Assembly: GCF_019334805.1 (NCBI RefSeq)
Contig: NZ_CP079822.1
Location: forward strand, 992,001 to 1,056,000
Source of the DNA: Rothia mucilaginosa
Lineage (GTDB): Bacteria; Actinomycetota; Actinomycetes; Actinomycetales; Micrococcaceae
DNA length: 64,000 nucleotides
Direction: 5' to 3'
The stretch's first letter is position 1. Every line of letters starts with the position of its first letter. The notes beneath the pieces are model-generated. The model searched no databases. It saw only the letters and a list, made by a program, of their open reading frames with translations, and was not told the origin of the DNA. Made by a program: the position numbers and the translations under genes. Positions 40,878 to 51,900 of this stretch are shown piece by piece.

Positions 40878-42170
40878 TTAGTCTTCGTTGATGAGGTCGC
40901 GAACCACAATGGTCTGGTCACGGTCCGGGCCCACACCAATCGCGGAGATACGGCAGCCAGAAATCTCTTCCAGCTTCAGCACGTACTTGCGGGCGTTTTC
41001 GGGCAGCTCGTCCAGGCTCTTCGCATCCGAAATGTTCTCGGTCCAGCCGTCGTAGTACTCGAAAATCGGCTTAGCGTGGTGGAATTCAGTCTGAGTCATC
41101 GGCATCTCGTCGTGGCGCACACCGTCAACGTCGTAAGCCACGCAGACCGGGATCTTATCCAGGCCGGTCAGAACGTCCAGCTTGGTGATGAACAGGTCGG
41201 TGAAGCCGTTGATGCGCACAGCCTGACGCGCCAGCACGGCGTCGTACCAGCCGCAACGACGCGGGCGGCCGGTGTTCACGCCGAACTCGCCGCCGGTGGT
41301 GCGCAGGAACTCGCCCATCTCATCGAACAGCTCGGTCGGGAAGGGGCCAGCACCCACGCGGGTGGTGTACGCCTTCTGAATACCGATTACGCGGGAGATG
41401 CGGGTCGGGCCCACACCCGAACCGACGCACGCACCGCCGGAAGTCGGGTTGGAGGAGGTCACGAACGGGTAGGTGCCGTGGTCAACGTCCAGGAAGGTTG
41501 CCTGGCCGCCCTCCATCAGCAGGGTCTTACCCTCGTCCAGTGCCTTGTTCAGCAGCTGGGTGGTGTCCACAATCATCGGCTTCAGACGCTCAGCGTAAGA
41601 CATGAAGTACTCGACGATCTCGTCAACCTCAACGTGGCGGCGGTTGTAGACCTTCACCAGCAGTTCGTTCTTCTGGCGCAGTGCGCCTTCAACCTTCTGA
41701 CGCAGGATCGACTCGTCCAGGATGTCCTGAACACGGATGCCGAGGCGGCCAACCTTATCCATGTAGGTCGGGCCGATACCGCGGCCGGTGGTGCCGATAG
41801 CGCGCTTGCCGAGGAAACGCTCGGTCACCTTGTCCATGGTCTGGTGGTAGGGTGCGACCAGGTGTGCGTTAGCGGAAATCTTCAGGCGGGAGGTGTCAGC
41901 GCCGCGGGCCTCAAGGCCGTCAATCTCAGCGAAAAGAGCCTCGGGGTTAACAACCACGCCGTTACCAATCACGGGGACGGCGTTATCGCTCAGAATACCC
42001 GCGGGCAGCAGCTTCAGCTCAAACTTCTGGCCGTTCACCACCACGGTGTGACCGGCGTTGTTACCGCCGTTGGGCTTGACCACGTAGTCTACGCGGGGGC
42101 CGAGCAGGTCGGTTGCCTTACCCTTACCCTCATCGCCCCACTGGGCGCCCACAATCACGACAGCTGACAT
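40878..42170 (-). CDS. purA: Adenylosuccinate synthetase
   Basis: Enzyme of 430 residues that joins IMP and aspartate with GTP on the way to AMP. The amino-terminal P-loop is [13 protein letters not shown], with the catalytic Asp in GDEGKGK and the second catalytic residue in [22 protein letters not shown] and the base-binding region near the end are as expected. Start at MSAVVIVG is taken because AAGGAG lies eight bases upstream; a longer frame adds an unlikely leader. Confidence 0.97.
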   Translation of the reverse strand: MSAVVIVGAQWGDEGKGKATDLLGPRVDYVVKPNGGNNAGHTVVVNGQKFELKLLPAGILSDNAVPVIGNGVVVNPEALFAEIDGLEARGADTSRLKISANAHLVAPYHQTMDKVTERFLGKRAIGTTGRGIGPTYMDKVGRLGIRVQDILDESILRQKVEGALRQKNELLVKVYNRRHVEVDEIVEYFMSYAERLKPMIVDTTQLLNKALDEGKTLLMEGGQATFLDVDHGTYPFVTSSNPTSGGACVGSGVGPTRISRVIGIQKAYTTRVGAGPFPTELFDEMGEFLRTTGGEFGVNTGRPRRCGWYDAVLARQAVRINGFTDLFITKLDVLTGLDKIPVCVAYDVDGVRHDEMPMTQTEFHHAKPIFEYYDGWTENISDAKSLDELPENARKYVLKLEEISGCRISAIGVGPDRDQTIVVRDLINED

Positions 42171-42353
42171 TTTGTGCTCCTTGAAAGCCTTGAAGATACG
42201 CACCGGATTTCACGGCGCGGCGGCGACCTACCGCCTCATGATCCGGGTAGGCATACCTCTTCTAATGATACCGTGCCCGCCCCTTTAAGTCCCGTGTGAC
42301 GGGGCGATAGGCGTGCCGGATACGGTGCCGGTGAGCTTCACCGGGCACGGCGA

Positions 42354-42381
42354 CGCCCCCATCCGATATTCGGACGGGGGC
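42354..42381. terminator. Hairpin between purA leader and DUF4870 gene
   Basis: CGCCCCCATCCG (42354-42365) and CGGACGGGGGCG (42370-42381) pair over 12 bp with one G-U around ATATT. It lies 25 bases beyond the stop of the DUF4870 gene. Another hairpin, GCCGGTGA/TCACCGGGC, precedes it. Confidence 0.65.
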
Positions 42382-42405
42382 GCTACCGGTATGAGCTGAT
42401 GAAGA

Positions 42406-42876
42406 CTACTTGATGATCTCGATGAAGGTCATCGGGTAGGTGTACTGCTCACCGCGGTTTGCGGCCATAGCAGCGAGGCTGTGGAAGATAACCATTAGGA
42501 TAGCCACGACCATCGGGACAACCCACAGGATGATGCCCAGGATGCCGAAGGTCAGAATAATCAGCAGCCAGGAAGCCATGCTGATGACCCACAGGGAGAA
42601 GTTGAAGTTGAACGCGCGGCGGGATGCTTCCTTAGTGAAACCGTAACCGGGCTTGTCCTTGTAGATGAACCACATGACCAGCGGCGCGAGAATACTTGCG
42701 GATGCGAAGGACAGCAGAGACAGAATTGCAGAAGCCAGGTGCGCGAGCATCGCCATGTTCTGGTCGTCCTTGGAGGAGACTACGTAACCGTTGGGCTGCT
42801 GACCCGGCGCCTGCGAGTAGGAGGGTGCCTGCTGGGAGTACTGGTTGTACTGTTCAGGGTTCGGGTTCTGGGACAT
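42406..42876 (-). CDS. DUF4870 (Tic20-like) membrane protein
   Basis: Protein of 156 residues. A Gln/Pro/Tyr-rich soluble head of about 35 residues (NPEQYNQYSQQAPSYSQAPG) is followed by three or so helices with the DUF4870 segment LAPLVMWFIYKDKPGYGFTK, then EASRRAFNFNFSLWV. Function of the family is unknown. GAAAAGAAAGAT precedes the ATG, giving a weak ribosome site. Confidence 0.88.
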   Translation of the reverse strand: MSQNPNPEQYNQYSQQAPSYSQAPGQQPNGYVVSSKDDQNMAMLAHLASAILSLLSFASASILAPLVMWFIYKDKPGYGFTKEASRRAFNFNFSLWVISMASWLLIILTFGILGIILWVVPMVVAILMVIFHSLAAMAANRGEQYTYPMTFIEIIK

Positions 42877-43071
42877 CTTTCTTTTCCTTAATCTATCGAT
42901 GAGTGGATACAGCTAATCTTGAGGTGCGGCGGCAGGCTAACTCACCGTTCTCGGAGGGTGCCCGCCTCGCTCTGCTCGGTCGCAACGCTCGTGATGGTTT
43001 CACCCTATCAAGGCAAGGTAAATGGAATATTAACCCTCGCCGGACAACAGACGAAGAAACCCGAATATGAC

Positions 43072-43124
43072 ACAAAAAAGACGCCTCTGCCCCTCCACGC
43101 GGTGGTACGTGCGTGGAGGGGCAG
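43072..43124 (-). terminator. Terminator of the acidic membrane-protein gene
   Basis: CTGCCCCTCCACGC (43087-43100) and GCGTGGAGGGGCAG (43111-43124) pair perfectly over 14 bp; on the minus strand AGGCGTCTTTTTT follows, a strong rho-independent signal. Confidence 0.92.
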
Positions 43125-43152
43125 GTCGTTATACGGTGTGGGCTGGCCGAGG

Positions 43153-44319
43153 TTAGTCCTGTTTCTCTTCATCAGCGAGCGCAGGATGCGCGGCGGGCTT
43201 ATGTAGTGCGGCAGCCTCGCGCTGTGCGGCGGCCTCGTGTAGCTTTGCGTGTTCTTGCTTTTTCAGAAACTCGTACACCGAGAAAGAATCCTCTTCTTCC
43301 TTCGTGAAGCCATTGACGCCTGTGTAGCCGTCCGGCAGGCGGTTGTACACCAGGTAGTACCAGAACTCGGCATGTGTCGTCTTTGTTTTCTGGATGAGTT
43401 CCCTCAGCCGGTTCTTATGCTTCACCGCCTGAACAATACCCACAATCCACAGGATCGGCACCACTAAAAATGAGCCCAGACCGATAATGATGAAGAAGAA
43501 CAGCATCGACATGGCGGCACTAGCATCGAACATGCTCACCAAAGGAACCAGCACAAACGGGTTCAGTATCAGTAGGACAATAAGCACGGTCTTCCAGAAG
43601 GTGCGCTGACTCTCGATCTCTTCAATGTTGGTGCCAGCCAACGGATTATTGATGGGAACGTAGCCTACCGGCTGGATCATTGCCGCCCGCGAGGTGGGGT
43701 TCTCCTCATTCTTGACCGGGTTCAGGTGGGCAGCGCACGCCTGCATGGGTGCGGACTCATCCTGGGAGCGGTCGAGCAGGCGCATTTCGATGAGTTTTGA
43801 GTCGGGGGTGCCGAAGAGCGGGTCGGGGATGACCGGCAGAATAGCGCCCGGGCTCAGGCCGAGGGACTCCAACCGAACATACTCGCCGTAGGCGTGGGCA
43901 GCCCCTATTACCTCAGTTTGCGCACCAGGAGAGGGTGCGGGCTCAGTGGAGGCGAGCGCTACCGGGTGGTTCGCCTCGTCGTCCTTGCGGGATTCGTGAG
44001 CTTCTTTGGAAGTCTCTTCCGGTTCGTCGGCGCTCAGCTCGTCACTGTCTAGTTCGTCGGCGCCGTCGGAGTCCTCCCGCGCAGAGTCGTAGCGCTTAGG
44101 GGCACCCGGGTAGACGTATTCATAATTAGGGTCGGGGTGCTCTAGCTCTTCATCTTCGCTGCCGGATTCTTGGTGTAGCGTGGCGTCTTCTGTTGTCGAC
44201 GGCTGCTGGTCCATGAGTAGCGTCATGTATTCCGGGATGGACTGGTCGGTGTCCCAGAGGGGCTGGTACGCCTCATCCTTCTTTGCAGCTTCCTTCTTTT
44301 CAGTGAGTCGGTCTGCCAT
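43153..44319 (-). CDS. Acidic hypothetical membrane protein
   Basis: Protein of 388 residues. The first 240 or so are soluble and very acidic, with runs such as EDSDGADELDSDELSADEPE, and no recognised domain. Two or three helices follow (TVLIVLLILNPFVLVPLVSM; FFFIIIGLGSFLVVPILWIV), then a basic helix HKNRLRELIQ and an Ala-rich end. It shares the general plan of the DUF4870 neighbour (soluble head then helices near the carboxy terminus) without clear similarity. No function is proposed. Confidence 0.75.
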   Translation of the reverse strand: MADRLTEKKEAAKKDEAYQPLWDTDQSIPEYMTLLMDQQPSTTEDATLHQESGSEDEELEHPDPNYEYVYPGAPKRYDSAREDSDGADELDSDELSADEPEETSKEAHESRKDDEANHPVALASTEPAPSPGAQTEVIGAAHAYGEYVRLESLGLSPGAILPVIPDPLFGTPDSKLIEMRLLDRSQDESAPMQACAAHLNPVKNEENPTSRAAMIQPVGYVPINNPLAGTNIEEIESQRTFWKTVLIVLLILNPFVLVPLVSMFDASAAMSMLFFFIIIGLGSFLVVPILWIVGIVQAVKHKNRLRELIQKTKTTHAEFWYYLVYNRLPDGYTGVNGFTKEEEDSFSVYEFLKKQEHAKLHEAAAQREAAALHKPAAHPALADEEKQD

Positions 44320-44642
44320 GGTCGTCTCCTTCGCTTACCAGACATACTGCTAGTGGCACCACCGTATCAGTGTGCGCTGGGCAGTCCCTTGAAACCTACC
44401 TGATAAAAGCTGAGAAAAAGCCCCCGACAGAGCTGGCACCGCAGAATCGGATGCAAATGAACCACATGAAAGACAGTGCTGACGAATATGTCCACAATTT
44501 GATGCATTTAGGAGTAATAAACGCTTCACAAGCCACTTTGGGGTGTATCCTAGTTCACATCTAGTGTGTTCAGGTTCAGCTGGAACCCACAAGAAAAACA
44601 CAAGCCTCCCCCAACACTGTGGGAGCCAAGCAAAGGAGCACC
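44320..44642. other. Intergenic stretch before first subtilase
   Basis: No gene seen. A possible promoter for the first subtilase is TTGGGG (44538-44543), 18 bases, TAGTGT (44562-44567). AAAGGAG at 44631-44639 is the ribosome site for the GTG start at 44643. The rest is AT-richer than its surroundings. Confidence 0.35.
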
Positions 44643-47600
44643 GTGAAACACACCGCCTCCCCAAACCCCCGCGGCCGGTCGCATCGACGCCGAATCGGCA
44701 GCGGGCTACTCACCCTCAGCATGGCACTGAGCCCCCTCGCAGCCCTGGGCACCACCGCCCACGCCGCGGAAGACCCCGACGCCGTCAAGCAGGTACTCAG
44801 CGAAAGCATGAAGAACGCCAGCGGCACCGTCACCGCCTTCGTCCGCTTCAAGGGTAAGGGCGCCTTTGAACAGACCCAGCCCGCAGGCGTACGCGCCGGC
44901 GTGCAGGCACCCGTCAACACCAGCTCACAGGTGCAGGCAATCGCCTCCCAGGTGCAGAGCCAGGCACAGCAGGTCAGCAGCCAGTCCGGCGCGCAGGTCC
45001 TCTACACCACCCACAACGCAGTACGCGGCGTGGCAGTGCGCGGTGACGCAGAGTCCATCAAGGCACTCGCCAACCGCTCCGACGTAGAGAAAATCTCGCC
45101 CATCCTGCCCAAGTACCGCCAGAACGCGGGCGCCGCTATTGACGCAGGCTCCCTCGCCACCTGGACCGGCACCACCAACCCCGCCGGCGCGGGCGGATAC
45201 ACCGGCAAGGGCGTGAAGATCGCCGTCATCGACTCCGGCATCGACTACACCCACACCGACTTCGGTGGTAGCGGCAAGCTCGAAGACTACGAGAAGGCAT
45301 CCAAGCTCACCGAGTTGCCCTCCGCAGACTCCGGCCTCATCAACCGCACCAAGGTTGCTGGCGGCTACGACCTCGTTGGTGACGCCTACGACGGCACCAA
45401 CACCGCAACCCCCGACGGCAACCCGCTCGACTGCACCACCGGCGGCCACGGCACCCACGTGGCAGGCACCGCGGCAGGCTACGGCGTGAACGCCGACGGC
45501 TCGACCTTCACCGGCGACTACAGCAAGCTCACCGCAGAGCAGCTCAAGACCATGAAGATCGGCCCCGGTGTCGCCCCCGACGCTGAAATCTACGCCTTCC
45601 GCGTCTTCGGCTGCAGCGGCAGCACCAACGTCGTCATTGAGGCACTCGACCGCACCCTCGACCCCAACGGTGACGGCGACTTCTCCGACCGCGCGAACGT
45701 GGTCAACATGTCCCTCGGTGGCGAATTCTCCCCGCAGGACGACCCCGAAGCCTACGCCGTTGACGCACTCACCCGCGCCGGCGTGCTCTCCGTCATCTCC
45801 GCGGGTAACGCCAACGACTACAGCCTGCGCGGCGACACCTACTCCAACTCCGGTCACCCCGCCACCGCAGCCAGCGCAATCACCGTAGCTAACGCCTACG
45901 GCTCCACCCGCGCCGTCGATGCGGCAGAGCTGACCGACCCCGCCACCGGCACCACCCGCAAGGTACGCGGCGACTACAGCGTCTCCTACCCCTGGGCACA
46001 GGCAGGTAGCAAGGAATTCACCGGTGAAGTCACCGCAATCTCCGAGAACAACCGCTACGCCTGCAACGCCCTCAGCGCTACTGAAGCGGCAGCTGTAAAG
46101 GGCAAGTGGGTGCTCATCGACTGGGCTGAAGCTAACGGTGACCTCACCTGCGGCTCCAAGGTGCGCTTCGACAACCTGGAGGCGGCAGGCGCCAAGGGCG
46201 TACTGCTTGCAGGCCATGACGAAGAGCCCGGCCTGGGTATTGCCGGTAACGACACCCTGCCCGGTTTCCGCCTGGCAGCATCCGCCGCTAAGGACCTGCG
46301 CGCACAGATCACCGCAGCAGAAGCGGCAGGCAAGCCCCTGACCGTGCGCCTCGGCAACGACCTGAAGTCCTCCCTGCGCGTGGACACCGACAAGCTGGAT
46401 CAGCTGAACCCCATGAGTGCCCGCGGCTTCCACGGCAGCTACGGCTACACCAAGCCCGACATTGCGGCACCCGGCTCGTACATCACCTCCGCGGCGGTGG
46501 CGACCGGTAACAACTCCGTGACCTTCAGCGGCACCTCCATGGCGGCACCCTACGTGACCGGCTCCGCCGCCCTGGTCATGCAGAGCCACCCGACCTACAC
46601 CCCCGCACAGGTCAAGTCCGCCCTCATGAACACCGCCACCCACGATGTGCGCACCGAATCCGGTGCCGCATACGCGGTGGATCGCGTGGGTGCTGGACGA
46701 GTCGACACCCTCGCTGCCGTGCAGTCGAAGTCCCTCGTCTACAACGCTGACAAGAGCGGTACCGTGTCCCTGAGCTTCGGCGTGCTTGAGTACGCACCGG
46801 ATGCTGGCGTTCAGACCCTCACCCGCGAGGTGACGGTTGAGAACACCGACTCTGTGGCGCACACCTACGCTCTGTCCTACGCTGAAAGCACTAATATTCC
46901 CGGTGTGGAATATTCCTTCCCCTCCTCGGTCACCCTCGCACCCGGTGAGACCAAGAAGTTCGAACTGAGCGTGCGCATCGACCCGGCCAAGCTGGAGAAG
47001 ACCCGTGACCCGGCAATGGACGTAACCCAGAACGCAACTGACTACTACACCGGCAACGAAACTGTACCCCCACAGTACCGTCAGTACATTGCGAGCGCAT
47101 CCGGCCGACTCGTCCTCACTGAAGACGGCACCAAGGCACTGCGCCTGCCCATCCACGTGGCACCCAAGCCCGTGAGCACCATGCACGCTGCCGAAGACAC
47201 CGTCACCTTCACCCAGAAGCCCTCTAGCGACGAGGCACAGAAGGCAGACACCGGCTGGACCAAGTCCCAGATTTCGCTGCGCGGCACCGAGGTCAACCAG
47301 GGCGGCTACCGCTCCCTGCTCGGTGCTTTCGAGTACGGTGCGAGCGTGGACCGTGTGGCTCCCACCTCGCTGTCGCTGAACAGCAACGTTAAGGCGAACC
47401 TGCAGTACGTTGGTGCTTCCTCGGATGCGCCCACGCTGAAGGCTGCCGGCGGCAACGCCGATGACGGCACCCTGCGCTTCGGTATCTCCACCTGGGCGAA
47501 CTGGGATGTTGTCTCCTACGAGAACACCTTCACCGTAGAAATCGACACCGACGGTAACAACCGTGCCGACTACAAGCTGGTCACCGACCGAGCTAAGGGC

Positions 47601-48668
47601 CTGGACTACCCGCTGGTTCGCCTCTACGGCTACAAGAACGGCAACCTCGTTGAGCTCGCCTACTACCCGCTCAACGGCGCCTGGGGTGATGTGGACACCA
47701 ACATGATGGACACCAACACCCTCATCATGGGTGCACCCCTCAAGGACCTGGGCCTGACCAGTGCAAACAACCCGGACATCCAGTACCGAGTTAGCGCAAC
47801 CACCCAGTACGAGTGGGGTAACGTCAGCGAAACCGGCTGGATCAAGTACCGCCCCTTCAGCCCCAAGCTGTGGTTCAGCGGCGACTCCTCCGCCGTGGCT
47901 GGCCTGCACCCGGATGCCTCCACCACCACCCTGATGGCGCACCGCTCCGCTGACGCGATCCCCGCGCTCGGTGAATCCGGCGCACCCGCCAAGGCGCTGC
48001 TGCTGCACCTGCACAACGGTACCGGCGACCTCTCCGGCACCAACGGCGCCAAGGGCAACCGCGCCGAGGTGCTGAGCATCAAGGAGCAGCAGACCGAGTA
48101 CATTACTCCGTCCCGCTTCACCGATGTGAAGAGCGGCGACCAGTTCTACACCGAAATTTCTTGGCTGGCTCAGCGTCGCATCACCACCGGCTACCCGGAC
48201 GGCACCTACCGCCCGCTGGAGTCCGTGGAACGTGGCGCAATGGCGGCGTTCTTCTACCGCATGCAGGGTTCCCCGCAGTTCACTGCCCCCTCCACTCCGA
48301 GCTTCAAGGACGTGCCCACCACGCACCCCTTCTACAAGGAGATTGAGTGGATGAAGGCTCAGGGCATCACCACCGGCTACTCGGACGGCACGTTCCGCCC
48401 CTCCGCACCGGTGAACCGTGACGCCATGGCTGCGTTCTTCTACCGTGCAGCGGGTTCCCCGCACGTGGACCTGCCCGCAACCAGCCACTTCAGCGATGTT
48501 TCCACCGATAACCAGTTCTACCGTGAAATCACGTGGCTGGCTTCGAAGGGCATCAGCACCGGCTGGCCGGACGGAACCTACCGCCCGGTGACTCCCATTG
48601 CCCGCGACGCAATGGCGGCGTTCATCTACCGCTACACCGAGAAGGTTGCTAACCAGACCGGCCGCTAG
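44643..48668 (+). CDS. Secreted subtilisin-family protease with SLH repeats, copy 1
   Basis: Serine protease (S8) of 1,341 residues. A Sec signal peptide with an arginine-rich start ends near AHA-AED (about residue 42). An inhibitor-I9-like propeptide follows (GTVTAFVRFKGKGAF to DVEKISPIL). The catalytic triad is D197 (VIDSGIDYTHTD), H269 (GGHGTHVAG) and S632 (SGTSMAAP). A PA-like insert lies at about residues 480-560. Fn3-like beta domains come next, then three SLH repeats at the end, each with the FxDV...GI/RITTGYPDGT...AMAAFFYR pattern. GTG start chosen for AAAGGAG upstream. It is probably held on the cell wall by its SLH repeats. Confidence 0.93.
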   Translation: MKHTASPNPRGRSHRRRIGSGLLTLSMALSPLAALGTTAHAAEDPDAVKQVLSESMKNASGTVTAFVRFKGKGAFEQTQPAGVRAGVQAPVNTSSQVQAIASQVQSQAQQVSSQSGAQVLYTTHNAVRGVAVRGDAESIKALANRSDVEKISPILPKYRQNAGAAIDAGSLATWTGTTNPAGAGGYTGKGVKIAVIDSGIDYTHTDFGGSGKLEDYEKASKLTELPSADSGLINRTKVAGGYDLVGDAYDGTNTATPDGNPLDCTTGGHGTHVAGTAAGYGVNADGSTFTGDYSKLTAEQLKTMKIGPGVAPDAEIYAFRVFGCSGSTNVVIEALDRTLDPNGDGDFSDRANVVNMSLGGEFSPQDDPEAYAVDALTRAGVLSVISAGNANDYSLRGDTYSNSGHPATAASAITVANAYGSTRAVDAAELTDPATGTTRKVRGDYSVSYPWAQAGSKEFTGEVTAISENNRYACNALSATEAAAVKGKWVLIDWAEANGDLTCGSKVRFDNLEAAGAKGVLLAGHDEEPGLGIAGNDTLPGFRLAASAAKDLRAQITAAEAAGKPLTVRLGNDLKSSLRVDTDKLDQLNPMSARGFHGSYGYTKPDIAAPGSYITSAAVATGNNSVTFSGTSMAAPYVTGSAALVMQSHPTYTPAQVKSALMNTATHDVRTESGAAYAVDRVGAGRVDTLAAVQSKSLVYNADKSGTVSLSFGVLEYAPDAGVQTLTREVTVENTDSVAHTYALSYAESTNIPGVEYSFPSSVTLAPGETKKFELSVRIDPAKLEKTRDPAMDVTQNATDYYTGNETVPPQYRQYIASASGRLVLTEDGTKALRLPIHVAPKPVSTMHAAEDTVTFTQKPSSDEAQKADTGWTKSQISLRGTEVNQGGYRSLLGAFEYGASVDRVAPTSLSLNSNVKANLQYVGASSDAPTLKAAGGNADDGTLRFGISTWANWDVVSYENTFTVEIDTDGNNRADYKLVTDRAKGLDYPLVRLYGYKNGNLVELAYYPLNGAWGDVDTNMMDTNTLIMGAPLKDLGLTSANNPDIQYRVSATTQYEWGNVSETGWIKYRPFSPKLWFSGDSSAVAGLHPDASTTTLMAHRSADAIPALGESGAPAKALLLHLHNGTGDLSGTNGAKGNRAEVLSIKEQQTEYITPSRFTDVKSGDQFYTEISWLAQRRITTGYPDGTYRPLESVERGAMAAFFYRMQGSPQFTAPSTPSFKDVPTTHPFYKEIEWMKAQGITTGYSDGTFRPSAPVNRDAMAAFFYRAAGSPHVDLPATSHFSDVSTDNQFYREITWLASKGISTGWPDGTYRPVTPIARDAMAAFIYRYTEKVANQTGR

Positions 48669-48716
48669 ACGGTAGTGAACCGTTAGCGAACAGTTCGGGT
48701 CCCCTCCCGCCTCCTG

Positions 48717-48750
48717 CCCCCTCCCACCCCATGTAGGGGGTGGGAGGGGC
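48717..48750 (+). terminator. Hairpin terminator after subtilase copy 1
   Basis: CCCCCTCCCACCCC (48717-48730) pairs with GGGGGTGGGAGGGG (48736-48749) around ATGTA. No T-run follows, so strength is uncertain. Confidence 0.6.
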
Positions 48751-48929
48751 ACCCGGAACCGGCAGGCTCCGGGGCTTAAAGTCCCGGGACCTCTCAAGTT
48801 TTGGTGGCGGTTTCACCGGCGGATGCACTCACTCGTCGTCTTCCGGTGGGGCCGCCTCCGCACATCACCGATATACAACCACAGAGCACACAGCACCATC
48901 GAAAAATAGAAAATCCGAAGGAGGATTCC

Positions 48930-51900
48930 ATGACAACGCCTCATGCGCCACGCCGCAGAATGAAGGCTGTCGGTGCGACCGGTTTGAGTGCGGCTCTTGC
49001 CCTGACTCTCGGCGTTCCCGCCACTTTCTCTGTAGCTCACGCTCAGAGCCCCCAGCAGGTCGAAGGAAACACTGCGAGCGCGTCCGGTAACGCTGCTTCG
49101 CGTATCAGCCCGGGTCTGCAGAAGGCTGAAGGCCAGATCACCGTGTATGTTCAGTTCAAGGGCAAGGGTGCGTATGAGCAGACCCAGTCCGCGGCTGTTC
49201 TGGCACGTAAGGAGGCGCCGGCGAACCGTCAGGCGCAGGTGCAGGCTATTGCAGCTCAGGTGCAGTCGCAGGCTCAGTCTGTGGCGGCCGCTTCTGGTTC
49301 TAAGCTGATGTACACCACGCATAATGCGATGCGTGGTGCGGCGATTACTGGTGATGCTGCGCAGATTCGTGCGTTGGCGGAGCGCCCGGATGTGGAGCGT
49401 ATTTCGCCGATTATCGCGAAGGAGCGCATGAACTCCGGTAGCGAGATTGATACGAAGACTCTTGCCACGTGGACTCGTGAGAATACGGGGTACACGGGTA
49501 AGGGCGTGAAGATTGCGATCGTTGACTCCGGTGTTGACTATACGCACGCTGATTTTGGTGGCCCCGGTACGGTGGATTCGTACCTGAAGGCTAAGGCGAT
49601 GACGGAGCTTCCGTCCGCTGATTCGGGTCTGATTGATCGTAATAAGTTCATTGGCGGCATTGACCTGGTCGGTGATGACTACAATGCGTCGGTGGCTGAG
49701 AAGTCGACTCCGCAGCCGGATAATAACCCGCTGGATTGCCGCCCGGATGGTTTCGGTTCTGGCGGTCACGGCACGCACGTGGCGGGTACTGCCGCCGGTT
49801 ACGGTGTGACGGCGAACGGTACGACTTACCGTGGCGATTACAAGAACCTGACGGAGGAGCAGCTGAAGGGCATGTCTATTGGCCCCGGTACTGCTCCTGA
49901 TGCTCAGATTTTGGCGATTCGCGTGTTCGGTTGCTACGGCAATTCGAGTGTTGTGATGAAGGCGCTTGATACCGTGATGGACCCGAATGGTGACGGTGAT
50001 TTCTCTGACCGCGCCGACATTGTGAACCTGTCGCTCGGTGGCGAGTTTGCCCCGGCTGACGACCCTGAGTCGTACATGATTAATACGATGGCGCGCCAGG
50101 GTGTGTTCACTGTGGCCGCTGCCGGTAACGCCAATAACTACAACGGTGTGGGTGACACCTACTCCGATTCGGGTAGCCCCGCGAATGCGGCTGCGGCGCT
50201 GTCGGTGGCGAACGCCTACGGCTCCACTCAGCCGATTGACCGTGTCCGCGCGACCACGAAGACTGGTTTGGAGTGGTTGCAGGGTGATTACTCGGTGAAC
50301 TTCGATTATTCGAAGGCGTCCGCTGATCAGCTGCGCGGTGAGGTTGTTGCCGCACCGAAGCGTAACCGTTACGCTTGCGAGGCTTTCACCGCTGAAGAGG
50401 CGAAGGCTTTGAAGGGTAAGTGGGTTTACTTCGAGTGGGATCAGGACGATTTGACGTTCCCGTGCGGTTCGAAGGTGCGTTTCGATAACGTTCAGGCTGC
50501 CGGCGGTGTTGGTGTGGTGATGGCCGGTAAGGCTGAGCGCTACACCATCGGCATTGGTGGTAATGCGACCATTCCGGGTCTGCGTCTGACTGCTTCTTCG
50601 ACGAAGGACCTGGAGAAGGCTCTGGCAGCCGGTCCGGTGACCGTTGAGATGAACCTGGACTACAAGGCTTCAGGTCGTAGCTCCCACTCGCACGCTTTTG
50701 ACCTGAATTCTTCGAGTGCTCGCGGTCAGCACGGTTCTGATGGCTTCATTAAGCCTGACCTTGCGGCGCCGGGTACTGAGATTGTCTCTGCCGCTGTGGG
50801 CATGGGTAATAAGGGTGTTTCCTTCACCGGTACCTCCATGGCGACCCCGCATGTGACCGGTATTGCCGCTCTGGTGATGCAGGCGCATCAGGATTACAAC
50901 CCGCAGATGATTAAGGCTGCGCTGATGAACGGCGCGTCCACCCCGATCAAGAATGAGCAGGGTGCGCAGTACGCGGTGGATCGTGTGGGTACGGGCATGG
51001 TGAATGCTCGCGCCGCCGTGGACGCGAAGGTTATCGCGTACGATGCGAAGACCCCCGAGCGTGTTTCAACCGCGTTTGGTGTGCTGGAGTACACCCCCGA
51101 TTCGGGTATTCAGACTGTTCAGCGTGAAATCGTGCTGGACAACACCGATTCGCAGGCTCACACCTACACTCTGAGCTACGAGGCAAGCACGACCATCCCG
51201 GGTGTGGAGTACTCCTACCCGCAGCAGGTGAGCGTGGGTGCCGGTGAGCGTAAGAACGTGACCGTGACCGTGCGTATTGACCCGTCCAAGCTGGAGAAGA
51301 CCATGGACCCGGCGATGAGCGCCGACCAGGTTGCTCAGGACTGGACGAACGGTAAGACTCTGGCTGCTGGTAAGCGCCAGTACATTGCGAGCGCTTCTGG
51401 TCGCCTGATTTTCTCTGAGAATGGCCGCGAAGCGATCCGCCAGTCGATTCATGTGGCGCCGAAGCCTGTTTCGGCGATGCGTGTTGATGCGTCCCGTATT
51501 GACTACAAAGGCACTGCAGATAAGGAGTCCACGGTGACTCTGCGCGGTACGACCCTGAACCAGGGCGGTTACCGTTCGCTGCTGGGTGCGTTTGAGCTGG
51601 GTGCGGTCAGTGACCGCATTCCGTCCGGTCAGCTGAAGCTGCCGTCGAACCAGTCTGTTGACCTGCAGTATGTGGGTGCCGCCTCGGACGCTCCGGCGTT
51701 GAAGGCTGCCGGTAAGAACCCGAACGATGGTTCTCTGTTCTTCGGTATTTCGACCTGGGGCACCTGGGACAGCATGCACTGGGGCCGTCAGGTACAGGTG
51801 CAGATCGATACGAACAACGACTCCACCGCAGATTACGTTCTGGAAGTAACCCGCGAGAAGGGTCTGGACTACCCGCTGGTGAAGGTCTGGTCCATCTCCG

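Noticed and set aside
44925..48797. A very long open frame on the minus strand opposite subtilase copy 1
   Set aside because: It is a composition shadow: GC-rich codon bias keeps the opposite frame free of stops. No ribosome site, no domain, and the plus strand holds a complete protease.
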